Assembly (NCBI GenBank): GCA_021325215.1
Contig: JAJPHO010000122.1
Location: forward strand, 1-45,459
Direction of reading: 5' to 3'
DNA from: Alphaproteobacteria bacterium
Lineage (GTDB): Bacteria > Pseudomonadota > Alphaproteobacteria > Rhodospirillales > Magnetospirillaceae
Length of the DNA: 45,459 nt
Shown: positions 1-15,421 of the stretch, piece after piece
How the letters are laid out: each line of letters begins with the position of its first letter
Numbering within the stretch: the first letter of the stretch is position 1
Position numbers and translations under genes: made by a program
Notes under the pieces: generated by a model
Seen by the model: only the letters and a program-made list of their open reading frames with translations
The model's database searches: none
Told to the model about the DNA's origin: nothing

Positions 1-2786
<2,786 letters not shown>

Positions 2787-2860
2787 CGACAAAAAATTAT
2801 CGTTTTACAGAAATAAATTTCCTCATATCATCCGGAGATCGTTCTGGATGAGGTGAGGTC

Positions 2861-4114
2861 ATGTCGTCTTCGTTCCGTCTCAGTCTTCTTTCCGCTGCGG
2901 CTTTGTTCACGCTGGTCGCCTGCTCAAGCAGCGAACCGCCCAGCATGGTCGGCAGTTTCACCGTGCCGGCGAACGTGCCGCCGACCACGATCCCGCTGAT
3001 CATCGAGGGCGATCAGATCCTGCTGGAGGTCGAGGCGGTGGGCCCGAAGGGCAGCCGCAAACTGCTGGCCAACCTCAATATGGGTGGCCCGGACTCGGGC
3101 TGGATGGAGCATGTCTATGATGAGGTCGGCTTCGTTCGCCACACGCCGGTGCGCTTCAATCTCGGCGGGATTCCCGTCGAGGTCACGCCCGGCCATTCGT
3201 CGGCGCTCCCGGACAAGGCCTATCCCGACCGGCAGATCGGTTTCTTCTTCTTCCCGCAGAAAGTCGAAGGCCAGATTAAGTGCGGCGTCCTGCAGAATTT
3301 CGACATTTCGCTCGATTATGTGCAGAAGACCCTGACCCTGGGGGCGCCCGGCACCTTGCCGCATGACGGCGTGGCCGTGCCGATCAAGGTCAAGCCCGAG
3401 ACGGGCATGGCCACGGTCGATTTCGTCGTCGACGGCAAGGCCTATCCGATGGTGATCGATGTCGGCGGGCCCTATACCTGGATACGTCCGCGTACGGCGG
3501 CCGAATGGCTCAAGGCCCATCCCGACTGGCGGCGCGCCCAGGGCGCGGTCAGCCTGATCAATTATGGCATGACCGAGTACAAGGCCGAGCGGAACGGCAC
3601 GGTGATGCGGCTCGACAAGGCGGCGATCGGGCCGATGCCGATCGAGAATGTCGGAATCTTCGGGACGGGCAACGGGATCTGGCCGTTCAATGTCGCGGAC
3701 ACCGAGGATTTCTACGACATGTGGCAGAAGGGCGCGGCGGAACCCGTGGTCGCCTGGCTGGGCGCCAATGTGCTGAAACATTACCGCATCACCATCGACT
3801 ACAAGGCGCAGATGTCGTGGTGGAAGAAGCTCAGCGACATCGATCCGCATGAACTGGACTCGGTCGGCGTCGAACTCGCCTATGAGAATGGCGTCTACAC
3901 CATCGTCCGCATCGTCGAGAAGGACGGCAAGCCGACGGCGGGCGGGGTGGAAAGCGGCGATAAGCTGGTCGCGGTCGACGACAAGCGGATCGATGGCTGG
4001 TCGCGCAGCCAGGTGCTCGCCTCGCTGCAGGGTAAGCCGGGCGACCGGCATAGCGTCACCGTCGAGCGTGGCGGTAAGAGCCAGACCTTTTTCCTGCCCG
4101 TGGAGGCTTTTTGA
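2861..4114 (+). CDS. Lipoprotein with retropepsin-like and PDZ domains, catalytic triad altered (paralogue 1)
   Basis: This 417-residue protein has a signal peptide ending in the lipobox LVAC, so it is probably an outer- or inner-membrane lipoprotein. Its body resembles the aspartyl-protease-like proteins with a C-terminal PDZ domain. The PDZ-like segment spans about residues 335-415 and contains GGVESGDKLVAVDD. The position expected to carry the Asp-Thr-Gly triad reads D200-V201-G202, so the threonine is lost and activity is doubtful. An ATG with GAGG upstream sets the start. The next gene is a close paralogue and overlaps the stop by one base (TGATG). The pair is a tandem duplication that probably forms one operon. 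Substrate and role are unknown. Confidence 0.75.
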   Translation: MSSSFRLSLLSAAALFTLVACSSSEPPSMVGSFTVPANVPPTTIPLIIEGDQILLEVEAVGPKGSRKLLANLNMGGPDSGWMEHVYDEVGFVRHTPVRFNLGGIPVEVTPGHSSALPDKAYPDRQIGFFFFPQKVEGQIKCGVLQNFDISLDYVQKTLTLGAPGTLPHDGVAVPIKVKPETGMATVDFVVDGKAYPMVIDVGGPYTWIRPRTAAEWLKAHPDWRRAQGAVSLINYGMTEYKAERNGTVMRLDKAAIGPMPIENVGIFGTGNGIWPFNVADTEDFYDMWQKGAAEPVVAWLGANVLKHYRITIDYKAQMSWWKKLSDIDPHELDSVGVELAYENGVYTIVRIVEKDGKPTAGGVESGDKLVAVDDKRIDGWSRSQVLASLQGKPGDRHSVTVERGGKSQTFFLPVEAF

Positions 4115-5367
4115 TGCGTAATCCTCTTCTGACTGCCGCGATCGGCCTGTTCGCGCTGGCGGCCCATGCGGATGACGACATTCCCAGCATGGAGGGCAAG
4201 TTCACCATTCCGGGCAAGGTCGCGCCGACCGTCGTTCCCCTGGTCATAGAAGGCGACCAGATCTATTTCGAGGCCGAAATGGAGGGCCCGAAGGGCAGCC
4301 GCAAAGTCCTCAGCAATCTCAATATGGGCCACGGCTTCTCGGCTTTCATGATGCGGGTCTTCGGCGATGTCGGTTTCGTTCCACATAGCCCGATCCATCT
4401 GCGTATCGGCGGTGTTCCGATCGAGGCGGCACCCGATGTCACCGCCCCGATTCCGGACGTCGATCCGCCCGGCCGTCAGCTGTTCGACACCTTCTTCGCC
4501 ACCCACAAAGTGGAGGGGATGATCGAGTCCGGGGTGCTGCAGAATTTCGACATCGCCCTCGATTATTCGCAGAAGACCCTGACCCTGGCCTCGCCCGGCA
4601 CCTTGCCGCATGACGGCGTCGCGGTGCCGATCCGCCTCAAGCCGGAAACGGGTGTGGTCAGCGTCGACGTCACGGTCGACGGCAAGGTCTATCCGATGGT
4701 GATCGATACGGGCGGTCCCTTCACCTGGGTGCGTCCCGGCACGGCGGAAGCCTGGCTCAAGGATCATCCCGAACGCAATCGCGGCACGGGCGCCGTCGGG
4801 GAAGCCAATTATTGGATGAAGGATACCCCGGCCGAGCAGGAGGGAACCATCATCCGTCTGCCCGAAGCGAAAATCGGCCCGATGAGCGTGGCCAATTTCG
4901 CCGTGCTCGGCACCGATCCGAGGATGGGAGGGGTTTACGGCATGGATAAGACCGAAGCCATGTATGAAAACTGGCAGAAGAACAACACGCCGGGCGGGGA
5001 AGTGGCCTGGCTGGGCGCCAATGTGCTGAAGCATTACCGCGTCACCATCGATTACAAGGCGCATATGTCGTGGTGGAAGAAGATCGACGACATCGATCCG
5101 CACGAGCTCGATCAGGTCGGGCTGAGCTTCATCTATGACAAGGGCGTCTACAGCGTCGGCCGCGTTGCCACCAAGGACGGCAAACCCACGGTTTCGGGTG
5201 TCGAAAAGGGCGACAAGGTGGTGGCGGTCGACGATGTTGCGGCCACCGGCTGGTCGCGCGACCAGCTGCTCGCGGCACTGCGCGGCAAGCCGGGCGACAT
5301 CCATCGGGTGACGTTCGACCGGGGCGGCAAGACCCTGACGCTCTCCTTGCCGGTGACGGCTTTCTGA
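4114..5367 (+). CDS. Exported retropepsin-like protein with PDZ domain (paralogue 2)
   Basis: This 417-residue protein is the second copy of the tandem pair. It aligns with the first over the whole length, with shared blocks such as GTLPHDGVAVPI and VAWLGANVLKHYR. It has a signal peptide (RNPLLTAAIGLFALAAHA) but no lipobox cysteine, so it is probably periplasmic where its sister is a lipoprotein. It keeps an intact D198-T199-G200 triad, followed by the C-terminal PDZ-like domain. The ATG at 4114 overlaps the preceding TGA and has TGGAGG at 4101-4106; a TTG one codon upstream is a less likely start. Protease function is inferred from the triad and fold only. Confidence 0.75.
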   Translation: MRNPLLTAAIGLFALAAHADDDIPSMEGKFTIPGKVAPTVVPLVIEGDQIYFEAEMEGPKGSRKVLSNLNMGHGFSAFMMRVFGDVGFVPHSPIHLRIGGVPIEAAPDVTAPIPDVDPPGRQLFDTFFATHKVEGMIESGVLQNFDIALDYSQKTLTLASPGTLPHDGVAVPIRLKPETGVVSVDVTVDGKVYPMVIDTGGPFTWVRPGTAEAWLKDHPERNRGTGAVGEANYWMKDTPAEQEGTIIRLPEAKIGPMSVANFAVLGTDPRMGGVYGMDKTEAMYENWQKNNTPGGEVAWLGANVLKHYRVTIDYKAHMSWWKKIDDIDPHELDQVGLSFIYDKGVYSVGRVATKDGKPTVSGVEKGDKVVAVDDVAATGWSRDQLLAALRGKPGDIHRVTFDRGGKTLTLSLPVTAF

Positions 5368-5373
5368 TCATCC

Positions 5374-5417
5374 CGCCACCAGCCTTCTGCCTCTGTCATG
5401 GCCGAAGGCTGGTGGCG
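5374..5417. terminator. Perfect 14-bp inverted repeat after the paralogue pair
   Basis: CGCCACCAGCCTTC at 5374-5387 is repeated as its exact reverse complement at 5404-5417, with a 16-base loop. It lies 6 bases after the stop of the second paralogue and 46 bases before the permease ATG. No T-tract follows, so it is either a non-canonical terminator or an mRNA-stabilising hairpin. Confidence 0.5.
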
Positions 5418-5463
5418 AAAAGCCGAATTGTGGGGCGCGCGCACCGCCGATACCCTCCGGCGC

Positions 5464-6225
5464 ATGAACAGCTTTCTTCTCATTTCGGGTGCTGGTTTCC
5501 TGGCCGGTGTGATGAACGCGCTGGCCGGGGGTGGGTCATTCGTCTCCTTGCCGGCGCTGGTCGCGGTTGGCGTGCCTTCGGTTCAGGCGAACGCGTCGAG
5601 CACTGTCGCCCTGCTGCCCGGGGCGGCGGTCAGCGCCTGGGCCTATCGCGACGGGCTGGGGCCGGTGGGCGAGGCTTCGCTGAAATCCCTGCTGATCGTG
5701 ACCTTGCTGGGCAGTGCAGTTGGTGCCCTGTTGCTGCTGTGGACGCCGACCCGGGTTTTCGACTTCGTGCTGCCCTGGCTGCTGCTGCTGGCGATCCTGG
5801 CCTTGACCTTCGGACGGCGGCTGGGCGAAGCCTTGCGCCGCCGCTGGCGAATCCGGCCGTCGGCGGTGCTGGGCGTGCAGTTCGGCCTGGGGATCTATAG
5901 CGGCTATTTCGGCGGCGCGGTCGGCATCATGATGATGGCGGTCTGGGGGCTGCTGGATAATCGCGAGCTGAAAACCCTCAACGCCCCGCGCACATTGCTG
6001 GTCACCCTGGCGAATTGTCTGGCGGCGGCAGCCTTCGCGACCGCCGGAGCGGTCCATTGGCCCGAAACGATCATCATGCTGGCCGCCTCGGCGGCGGGCG
6101 GCTATTGCGGCGCCCAGGTCGGCCGCCGCGCGCCGTCGCATATCGTGCGCGCCGGCACGCTGACCCTGACGGCCGGCATTACGCTGGCCTTCTTCGTGCG
6201 GAGCTATTTGGGAACCGGCTATTAA
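5464..6225 (+). CDS. TSUP-family (TauE/SafE) membrane permease
   Basis: This is a predicted inner-membrane protein of 253 residues with about eight hydrophobic segments. The glycine-rich N-terminal signature AGVMNALAGGGSFVSLP, and its internal echo around GIYSGYFGGAVGIMMM, are characteristic of the TauE/SafE sulfite-exporter-like (TSUP) family. These proteins move sulfur-containing or other organic anions; the substrate here cannot be read from sequence. I chose the ATG at 5464 because the reading frame upstream runs through the inverted repeat; the ribosome site is weak. The stop TAA shares the bases TTAA with the stop of the convergent gene. Confidence 0.88.
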   Translation: MNSFLLISGAGFLAGVMNALAGGGSFVSLPALVAVGVPSVQANASSTVALLPGAAVSAWAYRDGLGPVGEASLKSLLIVTLLGSAVGALLLLWTPTRVFDFVLPWLLLLAILALTFGRRLGEALRRRWRIRPSAVLGVQFGLGIYSGYFGGAVGIMMMAVWGLLDNRELKTLNAPRTLLVTLANCLAAAAFATAGAVHWPETIIMLAASAAGGYCGAQVGRRAPSHIVRAGTLTLTAGITLAFFVRSYLGTGY

Positions 6226-7193
6226 CCGGCCAGATCTCCCGGATGCAGGCCGTCGGCGAGGTCGTACCATGACCCCACCGCGGCGACGGTGGCGGTCTTG
6301 CGGTCGAGGCCCAGGCCGTCGCGCAGCTTGTAGGTCGCCTCGATGCCGGTGCAGTGCGCCCCCAGCAGGTGGCGCACGCCCATCGGTTTCAGCTCCGAGA
6401 CGGTCCAGGCGATGGTCTTGTCGTCGGCGCGGAACAGATGCAGCCCGCCGATGATGGCCTCGAACGGCGCTTCCCGCACGATCTTCCGGGCATATTGAGT
6501 GATGTTGACCACACCGGCATGGCCGCAGCCGGTCAGCATCACCAATCCCTTGTCGGTGTCGAAGATCAGCGCGCAATCCTCCTGCACGATGTCCTCGCTG
6601 CCATCGGCCATCTGGCGATAGCCCGACCAGTTATGTTCATTGTTGGGACGCGGCACCGGGCCGGTCAGCCAGACGCCGGGAAAAAGTTCGGTCGGTTTGT
6701 CGTGTTCGACCCATTTGCCGCCCAGCGATTCATACGCGGCGCGGATCGGCAGGGCACCGTTCTCGTCCTTGCCCTGCTTGTTGACGCGGGGAATGAAGAT
6801 GCCCTGGCCGACATGGGCGACCGACAGGGCCTTGGGATCGGTCTTCATCAGTTCGGTGCGCAGGGTGACGATCCCGCCGGAATGGTCGCCGTGATTGTGC
6901 GACAGCACCATCTCGTCGATGCCGCCCAGATCGATCTTCAGCGCGCGGGCATTCTTCAGCACAGTATCGGGATGGGCGCCGCTGTCGAACAGCATCCGCT
7001 TGCCGTCCACCTCGACCAGGGCGGCGAAGCCCCATTCGCCGAAGGTCTCGTAATCTTCGGCCAGCATGGTCGACAGGACCGTGATTTTCAGCGCTTTGAC
7101 CTTAGGCGCCGCGGATGCGGCCAGGACGGGCAGGGTGGCGGCGGATAGGAACGCGCAGGCGGACAGCCTGGTGAAAGCGCGGCGGGACAGCAT
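6222..7193 (-). CDS. Tat-exported metallo-beta-lactamase-fold hydrolase
   Basis: This 323-residue protein has an N-terminal twin-arginine type signal (SRRAFTRL followed by a hydrophobic stretch ending in AASAA), so it is probably exported folded. The metal site HNHGDHSGG lies near residue 100, with further ligands in TGCGHAGVVN and GGLHLF. This arrangement matches the MBL subfamily annotated as 7,8-dihydropterin-6-yl-methyl-4-(beta-D-ribofuranosyl)aminobenzene 5'-phosphate synthase-like. The true substrate is unknown, and an exported member is unlikely to act in archaeal-type pterin synthesis. The stop overlaps the stop of the convergent permease gene. Confidence 0.85.
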   Translation of the reverse strand: MLSRRAFTRLSACAFLSAATLPVLAASAAPKVKALKITVLSTMLAEDYETFGEWGFAALVEVDGKRMLFDSGAHPDTVLKNARALKIDLGGIDEMVLSHNHGDHSGGIVTLRTELMKTDPKALSVAHVGQGIFIPRVNKQGKDENGALPIRAAYESLGGKWVEHDKPTELFPGVWLTGPVPRPNNEHNWSGYRQMADGSEDIVQEDCALIFDTDKGLVMLTGCGHAGVVNITQYARKIVREAPFEAIIGGLHLFRADDKTIAWTVSELKPMGVRHLLGAHCTGIEATYKLRDGLGLDRKTATVAAVGSWYDLADGLHPGDLAG

Positions 7194-7281
7194 CTTCAGA
7201 CCTCCCTCAAGGTTGGCACAGGCCTTGCAATTTTCATCCCGACGACCGCCGACAGGTGGCGGTCATGCACGGGTATGGAAT

Positions 7282-7595
7282 ATGCAGATATCCAGCACTA
7301 TAGCCCCTTTGGGGCAGACACCAGATAATTGGGTGCTCGACCGTCCGGTCCAGCAGGTGCCCGATGCCGGGCAAAACCTGCCGGAGCCGGCACAGCCTGC
7401 CCAGTACGAATTTTCCGACCTGGTCAGCACGCCGCGCGCCAGCCTGACCGCCTCGGCCACGGCGGTGGCGACACAGTCGGTCGACAGCTTCGCCGCGCAG
7501 ATCGACAGCTCGCAGGCGATCTCGGCCTATCAGAGCCTGATGAATTCCAAAGGGCTTTACGGCTACCAGTCCATGCTGGGCGCGCCGTTGATGGG

Positions 7596-7599
<4 letters not shown>
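7282..7599 (+). CDS. Small protein of unknown function
   Basis: This reading frame encodes about 105 residues starting [13 protein letters not shown] do not recognise a family. The sequence is rich in Ser, Ala, Gln and Pro, has no signal peptide or membrane segment, and ends with a Tyr/Gly-rich stretch ([16 protein letters not shown]). Three things support it being real: it fills the only space between two minus-strand genes, its codon use is GC-rich like its neighbours, and its TAA shares the bases TTAA with the stop of the convergent recQ. No clear ribosome site is visible before 7282, so the start is uncertain. Confidence 0.5.
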
Positions 7600-9389
<1,790 letters not shown>

Positions 9390-9497
9390 GACGCTGTTTC
9401 TAGACGGGAAATTCCGGCCCGGCAACTCCCCTCGCAAATTGCCGCGCGCTTCGTCCCGGCCTATGGTTACGCACAAGTCCAAAGCAGGTGGAAATTG

Positions 9498-12230
9498 ATG
9501 AGCAGGTTCAAAGTTCTGGTGGCGTCCTTCGCTCTCGCGCTGCTGCTGGTCGCGGTCTATGCAGGCCCCAGCCGGATCGATCAGGGCTGGTTGCGCGCCT
9601 GGATCGCCCCTGAGCTGGAACGAGCCCTGCGCCAGGGCGCCACGATCGACGGCGCCATCGATTTCGCCCTGCTGCCGCGCCCGATGGTCAAGGTGCGCCA
9701 GGTCAGGATCGCCCGCGACGGCAAGCTGAGCGCCGACATCCCCGAGATCGAGGCCAATCTCAAAGTATGGCCGCTGCTGTTCGGCAAGCTGGAGCCCGAT
9801 TCGCTGGTTCTCTCTCATCCCGATATCCATCTCGAAGCCGCGCCGTCGCCGACGCAGCAGGCCGCTGCCGTTCCGGCGCCGGGCACTCCCTCGGCCTCGG
9901 CCATGCAATCCAAGCCGGGGCTGGCGGCTCCGCGCGCCGATGTCCGGTTGGTGATCGAGAAGGGCGCCCTGACCATCCCCGGACCCGGCGGTCAGCCGCT
10001 GCGGCTCGATCCGGTCGATTTGCAGGTGACCACCACAGACGATTCCCTGTCGGTCAGCGGCCGGGTCGAGATGGCGCAGGCCGGTATCAAGGTCGATGGC
10101 GACGCTCATTGGCTGGATGGCGCGCTGCAGACCACCGCTCTGACCCTGCATGTCGATGGCGGCGCCGTGCTGCATTGGACCGGCCAGGGCGACCCGCTGT
10201 CCGCCGACCATCCGCTGACCGGCAAGCTGACCGCCCATCTCGACGACCCCGCCACCTTGTTGGGCGACATGCCGGCGGTGCCGGTCGGGCTGGCCGGCGA
10301 CGTTACGATAAAGCCCGGCCAAATCGAGGCGAATAATCTGCTGCTGTCGATCGGTGATGCCGAATTGCGCGGCGAGGGGCATCTCGATGAAGGCGACACG
10401 CCGCGCGCGACGCTCGCCTTGCATGCCGCGATGCTCGATCTGCGCAAAAGCGCCCCGGCGCCGTCTCCGGCCGCCGCGAAAGCCGCTGCGGCTCCCCAGG
10501 TGCCGCCGCCGCCCGCTTTGACCCCGGCGGCCAAGCCGGCCAAAGCGCCTGGCAAGCTGTTGATGCCCTTGCTGCACCAGGCCTCGGTCGAATTCTCCCT
10601 GTCGGCGGATCAGATCCTCTGGCGCGGCCAGGCCCTGCAGGATGCCAAGATCACCCTGACGGCAGCCAATGGCGAGATCGCCCTCAACCAGGTGACGGTC
10701 ACCCTGCCGGGCGCCAGCCAGCTCTCGGTGGTCGGCAGCGTTACGGAAGAGGCTCGGTTCGAGGGCTCATTCGAGGCCAAGAGCGACGATCTGCGCGCCT
10801 TGCTGCGCTGGGCATCCCTGGAGCCTGCCAATGTGCCGGCCGACCGCCTGCGCTCGGCCCGTCTGGCCGGCCAGATCAGCGGCGATCTGACGCAGATCGC
10901 CCTGGATGGCGTGCGGGTGAAAGTGGATTCCAGCCAGATCGATGTGTCCGCAGCCATCCGGCCCGGCCCGCGACCGGCTTTCGGCGTCACCTTCGCCATC
11001 GACCAGCTCAATGGCGACGCCTATTGGCCCGCCAATCCGCCCGCGGCGCCGGTGAAGCCCGTCGACACCGCGCCGGCGGTGCAGGCCGATCTGCCCGCTC
11101 AGCCGACGGCCCCATCGGTCACCCAGGATTTCGGGGTCGATGCCGAGATTCACGGCAAGATCGCGCATCTGTCCTGGCGCGGACAAACCGTCCAGGACCT
11201 CGCCCTCGACATCGGCTTGTCGCACGATGGGGTTCTGGTGCGCACACTGTCCGCCGCCGATCTGGCGGGTGCCCAGATGACCTTCTCCGGGCAGCTGACG
11301 CGGGGGGCGGACGGGATGCATGTCGATCACGGCAAGCTGGCCCTGCATAGTCATGACATCGCCCATACCGCGCATCTGCTGGGGGCCGAGGTGCCTTTCG
11401 AAGGCCAGGCCGATCTCAGCGCGGATATGAGCGGACCGCTGACGGCGCCGGCGCTGACCGTGACCGCGCCGCTGCTCAATTTCGGCAAGAGCTGGATCGA
11501 TCATGTCTCGGTCGATCTGTCGCTGCCGCCCGGCAAGCTGATGCTCGATCATCTGACTGCCGGACTCTATGGCGGACAGCTGACCGGGCAGGCATCGCTG
11601 GCCCGCGACGGCGGCGCCTCGTCGCTGCATCTCTCCCTGGCGGGGGCGCAGGCGAAGAAGGCGCTGCTGGAGACCGCCGACATCGGCCTGGCCGACGGCG
11701 AATTGTCCGGCGAGACCAGCCTGACCACCACCGGGAAAGGCGCCGCCGAGATCAAGGCGAACCTGGCCGGCACCCTGTCGCTGGCGGTCAGGAACGGCCA
11801 GATCAAGGGCTTCGACCTCAAGGCGGCCAATGACCGGCTCAAGGGCAAGGAAGGAATCGGCGGATTGCTGGCGCTGCTGTCGGCGGGGCTGACCGGTGGC
11901 GAGACCCATTTCTCCAGCCTGACCGCCACCGCCAAGGCCGATCATGGGGTGATCGTCAGCAACGATCTGTCGATGATCGCCGAGGGGGGCGACGCCAAGG
12001 GCGCGGCGACCATAAATCTGCCGGCCGACACCATCGATTCCCATGTCGATTTCCGCTTCGCCAACGCCCATGACGCGCCGCCGCTGACCATGCGCTTGAC
12101 CGGGGCGCTGCAATCGCCGCATCGTTATCTCGACGTCAAGCCGCTTCAGCAATGGCTGTCCGATCATGGTGTGAAGACGGGTAAACCCAAGGATGTGCTG
12201 AAGGGGCTGCTGCAGGGGCTGGTCAAATGA
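9498..12230 (+). CDS. AsmA-family envelope protein
   Basis: This 910-residue protein has one N-terminal membrane anchor (about residues 4-22) and a long periplasmic body of the AsmA type. The AsmA family is now linked to bridge-like lipid transfer between membranes and to outer-membrane homeostasis. Recognisable segments are the N-terminal block after the anchor ([19 protein letters not shown]) and the C-terminal AsmA_2-like region with [20 protein letters not shown]. An Ala/Pro-rich linker interrupts the middle near residues 320-355, and a second lies near 520. The ATG at 9498 follows AGGTGG. The stop overlaps the start of the truncated globin gene (ATGA), so the two are co-translated. Confidence 0.88.
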   Translation: MSRFKVLVASFALALLLVAVYAGPSRIDQGWLRAWIAPELERALRQGATIDGAIDFALLPRPMVKVRQVRIARDGKLSADIPEIEANLKVWPLLFGKLEPDSLVLSHPDIHLEAAPSPTQQAAAVPAPGTPSASAMQSKPGLAAPRADVRLVIEKGALTIPGPGGQPLRLDPVDLQVTTTDDSLSVSGRVEMAQAGIKVDGDAHWLDGALQTTALTLHVDGGAVLHWTGQGDPLSADHPLTGKLTAHLDDPATLLGDMPAVPVGLAGDVTIKPGQIEANNLLLSIGDAELRGEGHLDEGDTPRATLALHAAMLDLRKSAPAPSPAAAKAAAAPQVPPPPALTPAAKPAKAPGKLLMPLLHQASVEFSLSADQILWRGQALQDAKITLTAANGEIALNQVTVTLPGASQLSVVGSVTEEARFEGSFEAKSDDLRALLRWASLEPANVPADRLRSARLAGQISGDLTQIALDGVRVKVDSSQIDVSAAIRPGPRPAFGVTFAIDQLNGDAYWPANPPAAPVKPVDTAPAVQADLPAQPTAPSVTQDFGVDAEIHGKIAHLSWRGQTVQDLALDIGLSHDGVLVRTLSAADLAGAQMTFSGQLTRGADGMHVDHGKLALHSHDIAHTAHLLGAEVPFEGQADLSADMSGPLTAPALTVTAPLLNFGKSWIDHVSVDLSLPPGKLMLDHLTAGLYGGQLTGQASLARDGGASSLHLSLAGAQAKKALLETADIGLADGELSGETSLTTTGKGAAEIKANLAGTLSLAVRNGQIKGFDLKAANDRLKGKEGIGGLLALLSAGLTGGETHFSSLTATAKADHGVIVSNDLSMIAEGGDAKGAATINLPADTIDSHVDFRFANAHDAPPLTMRLTGALQSPHRYLDVKPLQQWLSDHGVKTGKPKDVLKGLLQGLVK

Positions 12231-12646
12231 TCCGAAGCGCGCTGCTGGCTGGACTATTGCTGCTGTCGGTTCCCCTGATCGGGCGGGCCGACGACAGCCT
12301 GTTCCAGGATCTTGGCGGGCGCGACAAGATCTCGGCCTTCACCGGGGATTTGGCGGATCGGATCAAGAAAGATCCGCGCATCGCCCATTTCTTCGATGAG
12401 ACCGACATGGATCGCCTCCGCAGTCGGCTGACCGACATGTTCTGCCATTTGAGCGGCGAGAAGCGGCGCTATCGGGGCGCCAATATGTACCGCGCCCATG
12501 AAGGGTTGGGCATCACCGACGCCGCCTTCGATGCGGTGGTCGAGGATCTGGAAGAGGCGATGGACGATTATCAGGTGCCCTGGAGCGTCCAGGCACGATT
12601 CCTGGGCGTTCTGGCTCCGCTCAAGCGGGAGATCGTCGAGAAATAA
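12227..12646 (+). CDS. Group I truncated haemoglobin with signal peptide
   Basis: This 139-residue protein has a cleavable signal peptide (about residues 1-21) followed by a 2-on-2 globin. LFQDLGGRDKISAFTGDL is the usual start of the fold. The region RYRGANMYRAHEGLGIT supplies the proximal haem ligand, which I place at His91. Truncated globins bind O2 or NO; an exported one would act in the periplasm. It is coupled to the AsmA gene by an ATGA overlap. The last 26 bases overlap the 3' end of the convergent ribbon-helix-helix gene. Family is clear; ligand and physiological role are not. Confidence 0.85.
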   Translation: MIRSALLAGLLLLSVPLIGRADDSLFQDLGGRDKISAFTGDLADRIKKDPRIAHFFDETDMDRLRSRLTDMFCHLSGEKRRYRGANMYRAHEGLGITDAAFDAVVEDLEEAMDDYQVPWSVQARFLGVLAPLKREIVEK

Positions 12647-12832
12647 GGTACCGCAGCACATGGAGCCGGAGCGCGCTGGAGAGATTCTCCTCGCGTCCGG
12701 CATCCACTTCCGAGATCAGCGCGGCCAGGGCCAGGCCGCGCGTCTCGGCGATTTCCTTCAGCACATCCCAGAATTCCTGCTCCAGCGAGACGCTGGTGGC
12801 ATGTCCGGCGATGACCAAAGAATGTTTACGCA

Positions 12833-12833
<1 letters not shown>
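12621..12833 (-). CDS. Ribbon-helix-helix (RHH_4-type) protein
   Basis: This 70-residue protein starts MRKHSLVIAGHATSVSLEQE. It matches the small ribbon-helix-helix family of alphaproteobacteria (RHH_4), with the beta strand SLVIAGHATSVSL and helices WDVLKEIAETRG and LSSALRLHVLRYL. Such proteins are presumed to bind DNA as dimers; a target is not known. Its ATG overlaps the fumarase stop (TGATG), so it is made from the same message as fumarase. Its 3' end runs 26 bases into the convergent globin gene. Confidence 0.8.
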
Positions 12834-14452
<1,619 letters not shown>

Positions 14453-14487
14453 CTCAGCACCTGAAAAAGAGAGTCAGCAGGAAAGAA

Positions 14488-14982
14488 TTATTTTTTACGG
14501 AAGGCATCGAGAGCCACCACGCGGCCGGTTTCTTCGGCGGGCGGCGCCGTGCTTTCGGCTGCGGGCGGGGCTGCGGCTTCTTCCGCCTCGGCTTCCTCGA
14601 ACTCCGCTGCGGGCGGCAGTTCGATCGAGGCGTCGGTGGGGATCTGGATGCCGAACTTGGCGAATGGATCGGCGAAGGCCGAGATCGCCGCGAACGGGAT
14701 ATGCAGCCGCTCGGAGATGCGGTTGAAGGACAGGGTCACTTCGAACCAGTCCTCGGTGATTTCCAGGCCCCAATATTGATGCTGCAGCACGATGGTCATT
14801 TCGTCGGGGAAACGGGCGCGCAAAGCGGGGCTGATATCGACCGTCGGATGGCGGGTGCGGAAGGTGATGTAGAAATGATGCCCGCCAGGCAGGCCGTTCT
14901 CACAGGCCTGCAGCGCCTTGCGCGCGATGCCGCGCAGGGCTTCGGCCCACATCTCGTCATAATGAATGATCGTCTTGCCCAT
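14488..14982 (-). CDS. sspB: SspB, ClpXP adaptor (alpha type)
   Basis: This 164-residue protein is the alphaproteobacterial SspB, which tethers ssrA-tagged and other substrates to the ClpXP protease. The folded substrate-binding domain covers about residues 1-110 (ITFRTRHPTVDI, MTIVLQHQYWGLEI). A flexible linker of Pro, Ala and Glu follows. The extreme C-terminus VVALDAFRKK resembles the ClpX-binding tail of alpha SspB proteins. The tmRNA gene lies just upstream on the same strand, so the tagging RNA and the adaptor that recognises the tag are neighbours. Fumarase follows downstream. Confidence 0.92.
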   Translation of the reverse strand: MGKTIIHYDEMWAEALRGIARKALQACENGLPGGHHFYITFRTRHPTVDISPALRARFPDEMTIVLQHQYWGLEITEDWFEVTLSFNRISERLHIPFAAISAFADPFAKFGIQIPTDASIELPPAAEFEEAEAEEAAAPPAAESTAPPAEETGRVVALDAFRKK

Positions 14983-15046
14983 CGGCGTCGTCGGGTCCTT
15001 GATATATCCGGCCGCACCTGAGAAATGGGAACCGGCGGGGAGGAGT

Positions 15047-15320
15047 GGGGGGCATTCTGTTGCCCGGGGCCCCCCTAACCGCGCTTGCCTATTTAGGCAG
15101 CGAGAGCAACGAAGTTATCGTTGGCATCTTTAAGTTTAGCCCGATAACGGCGGATACCATGCCGGGAACAAACCTAATCTTTACTACGCACGTCGATCCT
15201 GTTTCGCCCCCGTAACGAGCCTTTTGGTTAAGGCTGGAAATGGTGGAGGCGCCGGGTACCGCCCCCGGGTCCGTAACGCTTATTCCATTAGGTGTTTAGC
15301 GCCATAGCCAGTTGCCTGGC
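15047..15320 (-). ncRNA. ssrA: Circularly permuted two-piece tmRNA
   Basis: This tmRNA rescues stalled ribosomes and tags the nascent chain. On the minus strand the acceptor piece comes first: a T-arm with stem CCGGG/CCCGG and loop GGCGGTA, then an acceptor strand ending CGCCTCCACCA at 15241. About 29 bases of spacer (15240-15212) follow. The coding piece then begins at 15211 with GGGGGCGAAACAGGATCGAC, whose first seven bases pair with CGCCTCC. The tag frame at 15125-15093 reads ANDNFVALAA and stops with TAA. A GC hairpin (15069-15075 with 15047-15053) probably marks the 3' end. The 5' end near 15320 is inferred from a TATATT box at 15333-15328. This feature accounts for most of the gap between sspB and the next gene. 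Confidence 0.93.
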
Positions 15321-15421
15321 AGGAATGAATATAAGGTATTCGCCCGCGCCGCGCCACCCCGCCATTGCCATAGCGGGTATGACGCGCTAGGTAAAAGGCT
15401 CGTTTTTGTGTGAGGGCCGAC

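Noticed and set aside
9390-10577. N-terminal extension of RecQ to 10577
   Set aside because: The extra 396 residues lie antisense to the AsmA gene and do not resemble a helicase; RecQ begins normally at 9389.
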